Part shown: in pieces, positions 25,432 to 32,409 of the stretch
Position numbering within the stretch: position 1 is the stretch's first letter
How the letters are laid out: every line of letters starts with the position of its first letter
Assembly (NCBI GenBank): GCA_028097405.1
Contig: JAOHEK010000026.1
Coordinates: forward strand, 6,144-38,552
DNA: 32,409 bases
DNA from: Paracoccaceae bacterium
GTDB taxonomy: Bacteria; Pseudomonadota; Alphaproteobacteria; Rhodobacterales; Rhodobacteraceae
Direction: 5' to 3'
Made by a program: the position numbers and the translations under genes
Notes under the pieces: model-generated
Database searches by the model: none
What the model was told of the DNA's origin: nothing
The model's input: only the letters and a program-made list of their open reading frames with translations

Positions 25432-26078
25432 TGGACGGCCCCCAAGACCTTGGCGGTAAGGAAAGCTTCGGCCCGATCGAGGTTAACAGCCCCGACTACC
25501 GACACGACTGGGAACGCCGCCAGTGGGCGCTCACCAAACTGGTCGCAACTCCCGGCGTCACCATCGACTGGTTCCGCCACGCGCTGGAAACTATGCCGCC
25601 CGCCGTTTACCTCTCGGTGCCGTATTTCCAGAAATGGAACGCCAACAACATGGCGCTGGCCATCGACACAGGCGACTACACTCTCGAAGAATGCGTCACC
25701 GGCAAAGCCATTCAGCCCGGCACGCCCGCGCCAGTTCTAACCGTAGACGACTGCGAAACCCTACAACGCAGCCTCCACACCGACTTCAGCCGCGCCATCA
25801 ACGTCGCCCCTGCTTTCCACTTCGGCGACCACGTGCAAACCGATGCCCGACCCACCCCCGGTCATAGCCGCCTGCCGTCTTATGCCAGCGGCGCAAAAGG
25901 CCAAATCATCGCCCATCACGGTGCACATGTCTTTGCGGACGCAGGTGCAAAAGGCGACCATTCCGCCCATCATCTCTATACGGTTGAATTCCGCGCAAGT
26001 GATCTTTGGGCCGACGCCGAATGCCCAGACGACACCGTCTGCCTCGACCTCTGGGAACCCTACCTTGCAAGTGCCTGA
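25431..26078 (+). CDS. nthB: Nitrile hydratase beta subunit
   Basis: 215 residues. MDGPQDLGGKESFGPI is the typical beta-subunit opening, and the C-terminal part has the SH3-like domain (FHFGDHVQTDARPTPGHSRLPSYASGAKGQI, HHLYTVEFRASDLWG/A-type ending). Conserved arginines, including R-x-P (HSRLPSY), contact the alpha-subunit claw. TGATG overlap with nthA ensures equimolar translation. The following accessory gene begins eight bases before this stop codon. Confidence 0.95.
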   Translation: MDGPQDLGGKESFGPIEVNSPDYRHDWERRQWALTKLVATPGVTIDWFRHALETMPPAVYLSVPYFQKWNANNMALAIDTGDYTLEECVTGKAIQPGTPAPVLTVDDCETLQRSLHTDFSRAINVAPAFHFGDHVQTDARPTPGHSRLPSYASGAKGQIIAHHGAHVFADAGAKGDHSAHHLYTVEFRASDLWADAECPDDTVCLDLWEPYLASA

Positions 26079-26382
26079 AGACCCGCTGGCCCCCATCGGC
26101 CACGCCTTCGCCGAACCTTGGCACGCGCAAGTCCTTGCCAGCGCCCAAGCCCTAATCCGCGCAGGCCACGTCACATCCACCCAATGGGCCGAAACACTAG
26201 GTGCCGCTCTAAAATTAGCCGAAACAAGCGGAAAACCCGACACGGAAGACACCTATTACCAAGCCGCACTTTCGGCCTTGGAAACCGTCGCACCCTTCAG
26301 CGATACCGAACTCGCCAGCCGCAAATCCGACTGGGAAGACGCCTACCGCCGCACACCACATGGCAAACCGGTGGAACTCTAA
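26071..26382 (+). CDS. Nitrile hydratase accessory/activator protein
   Basis: About 103 residues, starting at GTG 26071 (MPEDPLAPIGHAFAEPWHAQVLASAQALI). FAEPWHAQ-x-FA-type opening, WAETLGAALKLAE, DTYYQAALSALETV and SRKSDWEDAYRRTPHGKPVEL match nitrile-hydratase accessory proteins of the P14K/NthE type, which load cobalt into the alpha subunit by subunit exchange. It overlaps nthB by eight bases. Its stop shares CTAA with the convergent NADH dehydrogenase gene. No cobalt transporter or amidase follows. Confidence 0.88.
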   Translation: MPEDPLAPIGHAFAEPWHAQVLASAQALIRAGHVTSTQWAETLGAALKLAETSGKPDTEDTYYQAALSALETVAPFSDTELASRKSDWEDAYRRTPHGKPVEL

Positions 26383-27674
26383 GCCCCACGCGTCTCTGTA
26401 TCCTCGCCCTTTTGCCGCCGCTCTTTCGGCGTCAAGCCCGAGATCAAACGCGCACCCTTGGAATGAAACATGTAGGACGAAAACCAATTGATCGCGACAA
26501 GCAAAGGTCGGCGAACCCCGATCAGAAAATAGATATGCGCGCCCCCCCAAAGAAACCAAGCAACGGCACCCGAAAGCTTGATCCGCCCAAAGTCCGCTAC
26601 CGCCGCATGCCGCCCAATGGTCGCCAGATTGCCTGCGTGCCGATAAACAAAGGGCTGAGGCCGAGAGCCACCGCGCAACCGATCAAGCAACAAAGACGCC
26701 ACGTATTTACCCTCTTGTTTCGCCGCTGGTGCAATACCCGGAACATCCAGCCCATCGCGCCAAGGCACTTTTGAGGCATCTCCAATGACAAAAACACTGT
26801 CGTGGCCGGGTAAGGTCAAATCTGGATTCACAACAACCCGGCCCGCCCGATCTGTCTCGGCCCCTAACCAATCGCCCAAATAGGGCACCTCAACGCCCGC
26901 GCCCCAAATCTTGGTCTCGGCCGCAATCTGTCCACCTTCAAAAGACACGCCATCCGCGTCAATGTCCTGCACACGGGTATCCGTCATCACCTCAACGCCA
27001 AGCTTTTCAAGCGCGGCCTGCGCCTTGTCAGAAAGCTCCGGCGGAAACGCCTTCAGCAACCGGTCCCCCGCCTCAATCAAAACGATCCGCGCATCGCTGG
27101 GACTGATGCGCCGAAAATCCCGCCGCATCGCCACATGGGCCAGCTCGGCAATCGAACCTGCCATCTCAACACCCGTAGGCCCGCCACCGATAATCACAAA
27201 GGTCAGCCGCTTTTTCTGCTCCTCAACCGTTTCCGCAACCTCCGCCCGCTCAAACGCATACAGCACCCGGCGGCGCACCTCGGTCGCATCATTCAAACGC
27301 TTCAACCCCGGCGCATGTTCGGCCCAATGATCATTGCCAAAATAAGAATGACGCGCACCAGTCGCGACGATCAGATCGTCATACGCCACCTCCATCCCAG
27401 CACAGCGCACAACCTGTGCGTCCAGATCAATCGCCTGCACATCGGACATCAAAACACTGGCATTGTCTTGGCGCGAAAAAATCCCCCGGATCGGCCACGC
27501 AATATTGGCCGGAGACAAATCCGCCGTCGCCACCTGATATAAAAGCGGCTGAAACAAATGATAATTCCGCCGGTCAATAATCGTCACATCAACCGGAGCC
27601 GCCTTCAAAGCCTTGGCCGCAGCAATACCACCAAACCCAGCCCCTAAGATAACGACCTTACGCCGCTCGCCCAT
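26379..27674 (-). CDS. ndh: Type II NADH dehydrogenase (NDH-2-like FAD/NAD oxidoreductase)
   Basis: 431 residues. The FAD Rossmann motif VVILGAGFGGIAAAKAL is at the N terminus, the NAD Rossmann motif IGGGPTGVEMAGSIAELA near 165-185, and FVIGDASKV plus PGIAPAAKQEGKYV at the flavin/quinone side. The C terminus holds a hydrophobic segment (SGAVAWFLWGGAHIYFLIG) that would bind the membrane. It oxidises NADH and reduces quinone without proton pumping. The ATG at 27674 follows GAGGTGG; an upstream in-frame extension of 33 codons lacks family similarity. Confidence 0.9.
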   Translation of the reverse strand: MGERRKVVILGAGFGGIAAAKALKAAPVDVTIIDRRNYHLFQPLLYQVATADLSPANIAWPIRGIFSRQDNASVLMSDVQAIDLDAQVVRCAGMEVAYDDLIVATGARHSYFGNDHWAEHAPGLKRLNDATEVRRRVLYAFERAEVAETVEEQKKRLTFVIIGGGPTGVEMAGSIAELAHVAMRRDFRRISPSDARIVLIEAGDRLLKAFPPELSDKAQAALEKLGVEVMTDTRVQDIDADGVSFEGGQIAAETKIWGAGVEVPYLGDWLGAETDRAGRVVVNPDLTLPGHDSVFVIGDASKVPWRDGLDVPGIAPAAKQEGKYVASLLLDRLRGGSRPQPFVYRHAGNLATIGRHAAVADFGRIKLSGAVAWFLWGGAHIYFLIGVRRPLLVAINWFSSYMFHSKGARLISGLTPKERRQKGEDTETRGA

Positions 27675-28019
27675 TTTATCCACCACCTCAGACCTCACTT
27701 GTCGGTTGCCTCCCTCCCCCTCAAATAACCCTAAAAACGCCCAAACATCAGCCCCATCCGAAAAACGTGACAACCATTACAACGTCATTCAAATCGGGCT
27801 TCATCTGGCCGAAAATATCCCGGGGGAATTGGCCATCAGGCCAAGGGGGCAGAGCCCCTAGACAACCAGCTCCCTGGCAAAAACAGCCAAAAACACACCT
27901 TTCAAAAGGGACAATTAACGGGCGCAGTTGTCCACTGCTGGCAAAGCCAATGTCCGCTGTGCGGGGCGAGGCTTCCGTTGACACCACACCAATCAGAGTC
28001 CGTCCTGAGACCGATTTTA
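27675..28019. other. Intergenic region between ndh and the AcrR-type gene
   Basis: No gene is seen in about 345 bases. It contains two adjacent hairpins at 27829-27858 (listed separately) followed by GC-rich sequence without further recognisable elements. Confidence 0.6.
27829..27858. repeat. Tandem short hairpins
   Basis: TTGGCC-ATCA-GGCCAA (27829-27844) is followed at once by GGGGC-AGA-GCCCC (27846-27858). The double-hairpin arrangement resembles extragenic repeats I associate with Rhodobacteraceae genomes. Only one copy is in this window, so the repeat status is unproven. Confidence 0.45.
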
Positions 28020-28604
28020 TCACCCGCCACTTACAACTTTATCCATAGCGCGGACGCTTTCCTGGATCGCTGCGATAGGCGCGTTTGATCTGACCATGAC
28101 GCGTAAGCCGACATATTGTGACAAAAGCAGGCCCGCCAAATCGCGCCTGTCTTGGGCGCTCGAACCAGAATGAGCAGTAGATTGTGTCAAAGCGACATAA
28201 AATGCTTGGCCCATTTTGCGAAGTTGCACCTGAACGACTTCTGCAATGTCGACATCTACCGCCGAAGGACCTGCCGCAGCCGAACAAAGGAGACAACCTC
28301 TTTGATCGCCGTTTTGCACCGCTGAAACGATACTATCAAACAGCAGCTTGATACGTTCCGCGCCATCTGTCGGTCCGGTCGTTAACAATGCGACGGCGGC
28401 GTCGACAGCCTCAACTTCGTATCGGTTGAGAACTTTTAAAAACAACGTCTTCTTGTCTGTAAAGGCTTTGTAAAGGCTCCCTCGTGTCAGACCCATTCCC
28501 TTGAGAAGGTCAAGCAATGATGCAGCATCATAACCGTGCTCCCAAAACACACTCATCGCGCCGGTAAGGGCATTCTCGGTATCGAACTCTCTTGGGCGGG
28601 CCAT
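28020..28604 (-). CDS. TetR/AcrR-family transcriptional regulator
   Basis: 194 residues. The N-terminal MARPREFDTENALTGAMSVFWEHGYDAASLLDLLKGMGLTRGSLYKAFTDKKTLF is a TetR helix-turn-helix of the AcrR/NemR-like group (GLTRGSLYKAF recognition helix). A CLLC pair near residues 104-107 (RGCLLCSAA) could sense electrophiles or redox state, as in NemR-like regulators (inference). GAGGAG precedes the ATG. The gene is divergent from the DM13 gene, with two related palindromic sites between them, so autoregulation and control of that operon are likely. Confidence 0.9.
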   Translation of the reverse strand: MARPREFDTENALTGAMSVFWEHGYDAASLLDLLKGMGLTRGSLYKAFTDKKTLFLKVLNRYEVEAVDAAVALLTTGPTDGAERIKLLFDSIVSAVQNGDQRGCLLCSAAAGPSAVDVDIAEVVQVQLRKMGQAFYVALTQSTAHSGSSAQDRRDLAGLLLSQYVGLRVMVRSNAPIAAIQESVRAMDKVVSGG

Positions 28605-28632
28605 TCAAAACTCCTCATCGTCCCTGAATATA

Positions 28633-28656
28633 GTTGTGTACCGATTGATACACAAC
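28633..28656. promoter_or_regulatory. AcrR-type operator candidate A
   Basis: GTTGTGTA (28633-28640) and TACACAAC (28649-28656) are perfect 8-bp arms around CCGATTGA. The core ACCGATTGATACA recurs, with one change, on the opposite strand in site B. Confidence 0.6.
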
Positions 28657-28670
28657 TCACGTAGATGTGT

Positions 28671-28692
28671 TTTGTACCAATCGGTTCCAAAC
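28671..28692. promoter_or_regulatory. AcrR-type operator candidate B
   Basis: On the minus strand it reads ACCGATTGGTACA, matching site A at 12 of 13 positions (A has ACCGATTGATACA). It lies ~60 bases before the DM13 start codon, close to its expected promoter. Confidence 0.55.
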
Positions 28693-28748
28693 TCTAGAAC
28701 GATGTCAGAGCAGACATGAAACTGCCAAACACATCTAAGGAACACACA

Positions 28749-29147
28749 ATGAAATCCCTTCTCTCAATCACCGCAGTCGCAACCGTTTTCGCAATTTCCG
28801 CGCTGGGACCTACCCTGGCTTCCGCCGAAGAAGCCGCCGCAACAGGCACCTTCACTGGGGCCAACGACCACATCACCACTGGCGGCGTCTCGGTTGTTAA
28901 AACGCCGGGCGGCGGCGCAGTCGTCATACTTGACGCTGACTTCAGTCTCGACGGTGCGCCGGACCCAAGTGTCGGCTTCGGCATAGACGGTGAATACGTC
29001 AAAGCCTCCGATCTTGGCGATCTGGTAAATATCGGTGGCTTGCAAGCCTATGTCGTGCCGGCATCTGTAAATGTCGACGACTTCAACGAAGTCTACATTT
29101 GGTGCGACCAATTCAACGTGTCGCTCGGCGTCGCATCCCTGAACTAA
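28749..29147 (+). CDS. Exported DM13-domain protein
   Basis: 132 residues. The signal peptide MKSLLSITAVATVFAISALGPTLASA is cleaved before EEAAATG. The rest is one DM13 domain: GTFTGANDHITTGGVSVVKTPGG, VVILDADFSLDGAPDPSVGFG, LVNIGGLQAYVVPASVNVDDFNEVYIWCDQFNVSLGVASL. The single conserved cysteine (IWC) is the DM13 residue proposed to act in electron transfer or redox chemistry. AAGGA precedes the ATG at 28749. The operon continues with a membrane protein 35 bases on, under two AcrR-type operator candidates. Confidence 0.88.
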   Translation: MKSLLSITAVATVFAISALGPTLASAEEAAATGTFTGANDHITTGGVSVVKTPGGGAVVILDADFSLDGAPDPSVGFGIDGEYVKASDLGDLVNIGGLQAYVVPASVNVDDFNEVYIWCDQFNVSLGVASLN

Positions 29148-29181
29148 TCTATTCACCTCACCCCCAAAAAGGAACCACACG

Positions 29182-29544
29182 ATGACACGTTTTATGAATA
29201 AAACACTTCATTCCTATCTCGACTATCCGGTCGCACTCGGCCTAATCGCGATGCCATTTCTTTTGGGGGTGGGGACCGGAAACCCAATCGCTCTGTGGCT
29301 TTCGGTCGTGACTGGTGTTGCTGCGCTAACTTTGACGGTGTTCACAAATCATCAGTTCGGTTTGGTAAAGCTGATACCCTACAAGCTGCATCTGTCCGTT
29401 GATTTTATGGTGGGTGTTGCATTCGTAGCCGCACCGTTTGTTCTAGGTTTTGCGGGGCTTGATGCGGCGTACTATTGGGTCCTCGGAGCGACTGTGTTGC
29501 TCGTCGTTGCCCTCGACAATACGACTAATGTGGCCGCTGCGTGA
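29182..29544 (+). CDS. Four-helix membrane protein (SPW-repeat-like)
   Basis: 120 residues, with four predicted transmembrane helices arranged as two similar halves: LDYPVALGLIAMPFLLGVG and LSVDFMVGVAFVAAPFVLGFAG each have the D-x-[VM]-x-G-x2-[FL]-x2-[AP]-P-F-x-LG pattern. This resembles SPW-repeat membrane proteins. Function unknown. A strong AAAAAGGA site precedes the ATG. It is the second gene of the DM13 operon and a plausible membrane partner of the exported DM13 protein (inference). Confidence 0.78.
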   Translation: MTRFMNKTLHSYLDYPVALGLIAMPFLLGVGTGNPIALWLSVVTGVAALTLTVFTNHQFGLVKLIPYKLHLSVDFMVGVAFVAAPFVLGFAGLDAAYYWVLGATVLLVVALDNTTNVAAA

Positions 29545-29556
29545 TAGCACACGATA

Positions 29557-29587
29557 TGGCCCGCGCAGCTCTCCCACGTGCGGGCCA
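29557..29587 (+). terminator. Stem-loop after the DM13 operon (possible terminator)
   Basis: TGGCCCGC (29557-29564) and GCGGGCCA (29580-29587) pair perfectly, extendable by two further pairs including a G-T. The following AATCTAAATTTCTC is only weakly T-rich, so termination is uncertain. Confidence 0.45.
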
Positions 29588-29810
29588 ATCTAAATTTCTC
29601 ACAGGGGCTCCCGGTGAGCGGAATGAACCCCTTCGCGCTGATATTTTTCGATTGCGTAGCATCGGAAACTTAGGGCTCATACCTGCCTTTGAGCTCTCCC
29701 CTACCGCAACAATGCAAGCCAGTGCCTCGTCCAACCCTTTCAAGCCTGATTGCCCTTACACATCCAATTGGCTATCTCACAAGCTGATCAATCGTTCCAA
29801 AGGATATGTC

Positions 29811-31467
29811 ATGGCTGCCTATCAATACGTCTACCACATGGACGGTGTGTCCAAGACATACCCCGGCGGCAAAAAATGCTTTGAGAACATCCGCCTGTCC
29901 TTCCTCCCCGGTGTCAAAATCGGCGTCGTGGGCGTCAACGGCTCGGGTAAATCCACGCTGATGAAGATCATGGCGGGCCTCGATAAGGACTTCACCGGCG
30001 AAGCTTGGGCCGCCGAGGGGGCCAAAGTCGGCTACCTTCCGCAGGAACCCAACTTGGACGAAACTCTCAACGTCCGCGACAACGTCATGCTGGGTGTGGC
30101 CGAGAAAAAGGCCAAGCTCGACAAGTACAACGAACTTGCCATGAACTATTCTGACGAAACCGCCGAGGAAATGGCCGCCCTCCAAGATGAAATCGACGCG
30201 AATAACCTCTGGGACCTCGACGCGCAGATCGACGTCGCGATGGAAGCCCTTCGCTGCCCCCCCCGATGACGCCCAAGTCGACACGCTCTCAGGCGGGGAA
30301 CGCCGCCGCGTCGCACTTTGCAAACTGCTGCTTGAAGCGCCCGAAATGTTGCTTCTCGATGAACCCACCAACCATCTGGATGCCGAAACCATCGCTTGGC
30401 TGCAACAACACCTGATCGACTACAAAGGCACCATCCTGATCGTCACCCACGACCGCTACTTCCTTGACGACATCACCAGTTGGATCCTCGAACTCGACCG
30501 AGGCCGCGGCATCCCTTACGAAGGCAACTATTCCGCATGGCTTGAACAAAAAGCCAAACGTCTGGGACAAGAGGCCAAAGAAGACAAAACCAAACAAAAG
30601 ACGCTGGAACGCGAACTCGACTGGATCCGACAAGGCGCCAAAGCGCGCCAAGCCAAGCAAAAGGCCCGGATCAACGCCTATGAAGACCTCGCCAATCAGT
30701 CCGAACGTGAAAAACTCTCGGGCGCTCAGATCATCATCCCCAACGGGCCCCGCTTGGGCCAAAAAGTGATCGAGGTTGAGAACCTGAAAAAGGCCATGGG
30801 CGACAAGCTTCTGATCGAAGACCTGACCTTCTCGCTACCCCCCGGCGGCATCGTCGGCGTCATCGGCCCCAACGGCGCTGGCAAGTCCACTCTGTTCAAA
30901 ATGCTCACGGGCCAAGAAAACCCCGACGCGGGCGAAGTCAGCTACGGCGACACGGTCGATCTGTCCTACGTCGATCAATCCCGCGACGCGCTCGCCCCCG
31001 ACGCGACCGTTTGGGAAGAAATCAGCGACGGCGGCGAAATCATCCAGTTGGGTGACGCGCAAATGAACTCCCGCGCCTACTGCTCGGCCTTCAATTTCAA
31101 AGGCGGCGATCAGCAGAAAAAAGTCGGTTCACTTTCGGGAGGAGAACGCAACCGCGTCCACCTCGCCAAATTGCTGAAAGCAGGCGGCAACGTCCTGTTG
31201 CTGGACGAACCCACCAACGACCTCGACGTCGAAACATTGCGCGCCCTTGAAGACGCCATCGAGAATTTTGCGGGATGCGCCGTCATCATCAGCCACGACC
31301 GTTTCTTCTTGGACCGGCTCTGCACGCACATCCTAGCCTTCGAAGGAGAAGCCCACGTCGAATGGTTCGAAGGCAACTTCGAGGATTACGAGGAAGATAA
31401 GAAGAAGAGACTTGGCGCAGACGCACTGGAACCGAAGCGGTTGAAGCATAAGAAGTTTACGAGGTGA
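29811..31467 (+). pseudogene. ettA: Energy-dependent translational throttle protein EttA, frameshifted by one extra C
   Basis: A tandem-ABC ABC-F ATPase that binds the ribosomal E site. Domain 1: GVNGSGKST, then after the shift [12 protein letters not shown] and [12 protein letters not shown]. The arm/linker is [24 protein letters not shown]. Domain 2: [35 protein letters not shown]. The end is [15 protein letters not shown]. Over most of its length it closely matches EttA. The frame starting at 29811 (SD AAAGGA) ends at TGA 30267-30269 after ALRCPP. An eight-C run at 30257-30264 carries one base too many: with seven C the reading continues [15 protein letters not shown] and yields 551 residues. 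It is either a real null or phase-variable allele or a homopolymer sequencing error. Confidence 0.9.
30257..30264 (+). repeat. Eight-C homopolymer causing the ettA frameshift
   Basis: CGCTG is followed by eight C and GATGACG. Seven C would restore the ettA frame. The run is at the start of the domain 1 signature region. Confidence 0.95.
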
Positions 31468-31487
31468 GTTTCGCAATCGCGAAACTC
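31466..31487. terminator. Stem-loop at the ettA stop codon
   Basis: GAGTTTCGC (31466-31474) and GCGAAACTC (31479-31487) form a perfect 9-bp stem around AATC, beginning within the TGA stop. It is followed at 31504-31525 by an imperfect TTTTGC/GCAAAA hairpin. No T-run follows, so it is possibly rho-dependent or an RNA-stabilising structure. Confidence 0.45.
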
Positions 31488-31568
31488 GACGAGTGCGCCA
31501 CAGCGATTTTGCAAAGCAAAACTGCGTGCGGCACCCGGTGCAGTTAGAGTACTGTCACAGATACCAAA

Positions 31569-31590
31569 GTAGGCCGGGCTTCAGCCCGGC
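31569..31590 (+). repeat. REP element
   Basis: 5' GTAG followed by GCCGGGC-TTCA-GCCCGGC. It shares 28 consecutive bases (including the trailing ACCCTA) with the inverted copy at 32113-32140. It lies 22 bases before a small gene and ~270 bases from the rayT stop. Confidence 0.85.
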
Positions 31591-31611
31591 ACCCTAAAAG
31601 AAAGACCCACC

Positions 31612-31845
31612 ATGATCATTCGCGTGTACGATTTTGATCGTGGAAATGAATCACTGGAGATGATCAAGACCGTTCGTGACTTTGGAGCCATCAGACTCAG
31701 CATCGCAAAACGATTAGTAGAAAAATTCTTGAAAGGCGATATCGACCACGTTGAATTTGAGTGCGAAGACGCAAACGGTCCTGACGTACTCGCAAAAATT
31801 GAAGCGCTTGGATTCATTGCCAAAGAAGTGCGCGAACAATCCTAG
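31612..31845 (+). CDS. Small protein resembling the ribosomal L7/L12 C-terminal domain
   Basis: 77 residues. LEMIKTVRDFGAIRLSIAKRLVEKFLKGD lines up by eye with the conserved helix pair of ribosomal protein L7/L12 (VIK-x-VR ... GL-x-L-x-EAK-x-LVE), and VLAKIEALGFIAKEV with its last strand (ALE-x-AGA-x-VEV). The hinge and N-terminal dimerisation domain of L7/L12 are absent, so it is not the ribosomal protein itself. Such lone domains are found in bacteria without known function. It is more AT-rich than its neighbours. The ribosome-binding site is weak (AAAGA). Confidence 0.65.
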   Translation: MIIRVYDFDRGNESLEMIKTVRDFGAIRLSIAKRLVEKFLKGDIDHVEFECEDANGPDVLAKIEALGFIAKEVREQS

Positions 31846-31862
31846 GGTGGTTTTGCACCCTA
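31843..31862. terminator. Hairpin between convergent genes
   Basis: TAGGGTG (31843-31849) and CACCCTA (31856-31862) pair around GTTTTG. The stem covers the stop codons of both the L7/L12-like gene and rayT. On the minus strand it begins with GTAG. Confidence 0.5.
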
Positions 31863-32409
31863 CGCCGCCCACCGCCCCGCTCTAATCTCTCGATGCACTG
31901 ACGAATACGGCCAATCCTCAGCCCTATCGACAAAGCCGTGCTTCACCGGATTGATATGGCAATATGACACTGCCGCCACAAAATCCTCCGACCCACGAAT
32001 GTAATGTTCCCAAAAACGGCGCTGCCACACCGCTTGCTCCCGTTTGTTCTGCCGTAGGCCGGGCTTCAGCCCGGCGTATCGTCCACTTTGCACAATAGGA
32101 AACTCTTTCGGATAGGGTGCCGGGCTGAAGCCCGGCCTACATGGGTCGGTCAATGCGGCACGGCACGCCCGCGTAAACCGCGCCTTGATCGCACCCCACC
32201 GCGTCGAGCAATCGGAATCGCCTTCCGGCAACGTCCAGACCGTGTGCAAATGGTTCGGCAAAACCACGAAGGCATCAATATAAAACGGTCGCTCAACTTG
32301 GGTCTTTCGAACCGCTTCGCGCAAGCACCCAATATGATCGACAAGAACGGAGCTGTTGCGATCCGCAAGACCGACGGTAAAGAACACCGTAGCACCGGGA
32401 ATACGTGGT
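31860..32409 (-). CDS. REP-associated tyrosine transposase (RAYT, TnpA-REP), 5' end outside window
   Basis: About 183 residues visible; the frame is open to the right edge, where PGATVFFTVGL matches the usual N-terminal part of RAYTs, so only a short piece is missing. The HUH motif is VLPNHLHTVWTLPEGD; the catalytic tyrosine lies in SYCHINPVKHGFV; WQRRFWEHYIR and DWPYSSVHR complete the family. These Y1 transposases nick at REP sequences carrying a 5' GTAG. Two inverted REPs (32054-32140) lie inside the gene in frame, encoding the segment CRPGFSPAPYPKE ... RYAGLKPGLRQ between RAALTD and KREQAVWQRR, where relatives have a short variable loop. Activity with this insertion is uncertain. Confidence 0.88.
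   Translation of the reverse strand, partial: PRIPGATVFFTVGLADRNSSVLVDHIGCLREAVRKTQVERPFYIDAFVVLPNHLHTVWTLPEGDSDCSTRWGAIKARFTRACRAALTDPCRPGFSPAPYPKEFPIVQSGRYAGLKPGLRQNKREQAVWQRRFWEHYIRGSEDFVAAVSYCHINPVKHGFVDRAEDWPYSSVHREIRAGRWAA
32054..32075 (+). repeat. REP element inside rayT (plus orientation)
   Basis: 5' GTAG followed by GCCGGGC-TTCA-GCCCGGC, identical over 22 bases to the REP at 31569. It forms an inverted pair with the copy at 32119, with a 43-base spacer. Confidence 0.88.
32119..32140 (-). repeat. REP element inside rayT (minus orientation)
   Basis: The reverse complement of the REP at 32054, with the GTAG signature at 32140-32137. With its partner it forms an 87-base REPIN-like unit (32054-32140), a whole number of codons. 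Confidence 0.88.

Noticed and set aside
25843-26070. N-terminal extension of the nitrile hydratase accessory gene
   Set aside because: The extra residues lie over the nthB coding sequence in another frame; family similarity starts at the GTG at 26071.
1-32409. CRISPR array or complete insertion sequence
   Set aside because: No regularly spaced direct repeats were seen, and the only transposase-like gene is the RAYT, which is a domesticated type without terminal repeats of its own.

Overview
The window looks like chromosomal DNA of a marine alphaproteobacterium of the Rhodobacteraceae (Roseobacter-like). The reasons are a class I lysyl-tRNA synthetase, an NDUFS4-like complex I accessory subunit, the mix of DUF5665, DUF4864, RidA, MmcQ/YjbR and YegP genes, and dense gene packing with moderately high GC. 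This placement is inference from gene content, not from a marker gene.

Layout. Positions 1-5758 (minus strand) hold a surface-glycan/secretion block: a tRNA-Arg(TCT), a GT4 glycosyltransferase starting five bases after it, an RTX calcium-binding protein built of four ~113-residue modules, and a large GT2 glycosyltransferase fused to a class I methyltransferase that runs off the left edge. Positions 5787-7640 (plus) hold a compact stress module: a TetR-family regulator, a PspA/IM30 protein and a small two-helix membrane protein. Four copies of the palindrome TGAAC-N3-GTTCA lie in the promoter regions of the tetR and pspA genes. Positions 7657-9739 (minus) carry yegP, an inositol-monophosphatase-family gene, a GNAT and the NDUFS4-like gene. 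uvrB follows at 10054-12240, with an AT-rich P-loop kinase-like gene overlapping its stop codon.

Positions 12.8-18.2 kb are small housekeeping and uncharacterised genes (GFA, MmcQ/YjbR, DUF5665, VOC, a secreted protein, RidA, a small membrane protein, DUF4864), then the class I lysyl-tRNA synthetase and a TerB-like pair. An AT-rich polytopic membrane gene (19207-20370) looks recently acquired. The minus-strand run at 20.4-24.2 kb is dacB (PBP4), nadD, a deletion scar joining a methyltransferase 3' end to an aldo/keto reductase 5' end, and an acetoacetate decarboxylase whose promoter overlaps a perfect 10-bp-arm palindrome. After about 660 bases with no recognisable gene comes a cobalt-type nitrile hydratase operon (alpha, beta, accessory), which converges on a type II NADH dehydrogenase.

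The right end has an AcrR/TetR regulator divergent from a DM13-domain/membrane-protein operon with two related operator-like sites between them. It continues with ettA, broken by one extra C in an eight-C run, a small L7/L12-C-terminal-domain-like protein, and a REP-associated tyrosine transposase (RAYT) cut by the right edge. A REP family with the 5' GTAG signature surrounds this transposase, and an inverted REP pair of exactly 29 codons lies in frame inside its gene.

The observations most worth a second look are the TetR/PspA operator set, the REP pair inside rayT, the ettA homopolymer frameshift, the aldo/keto reductase-methyltransferase deletion scar, and the adc palindrome.
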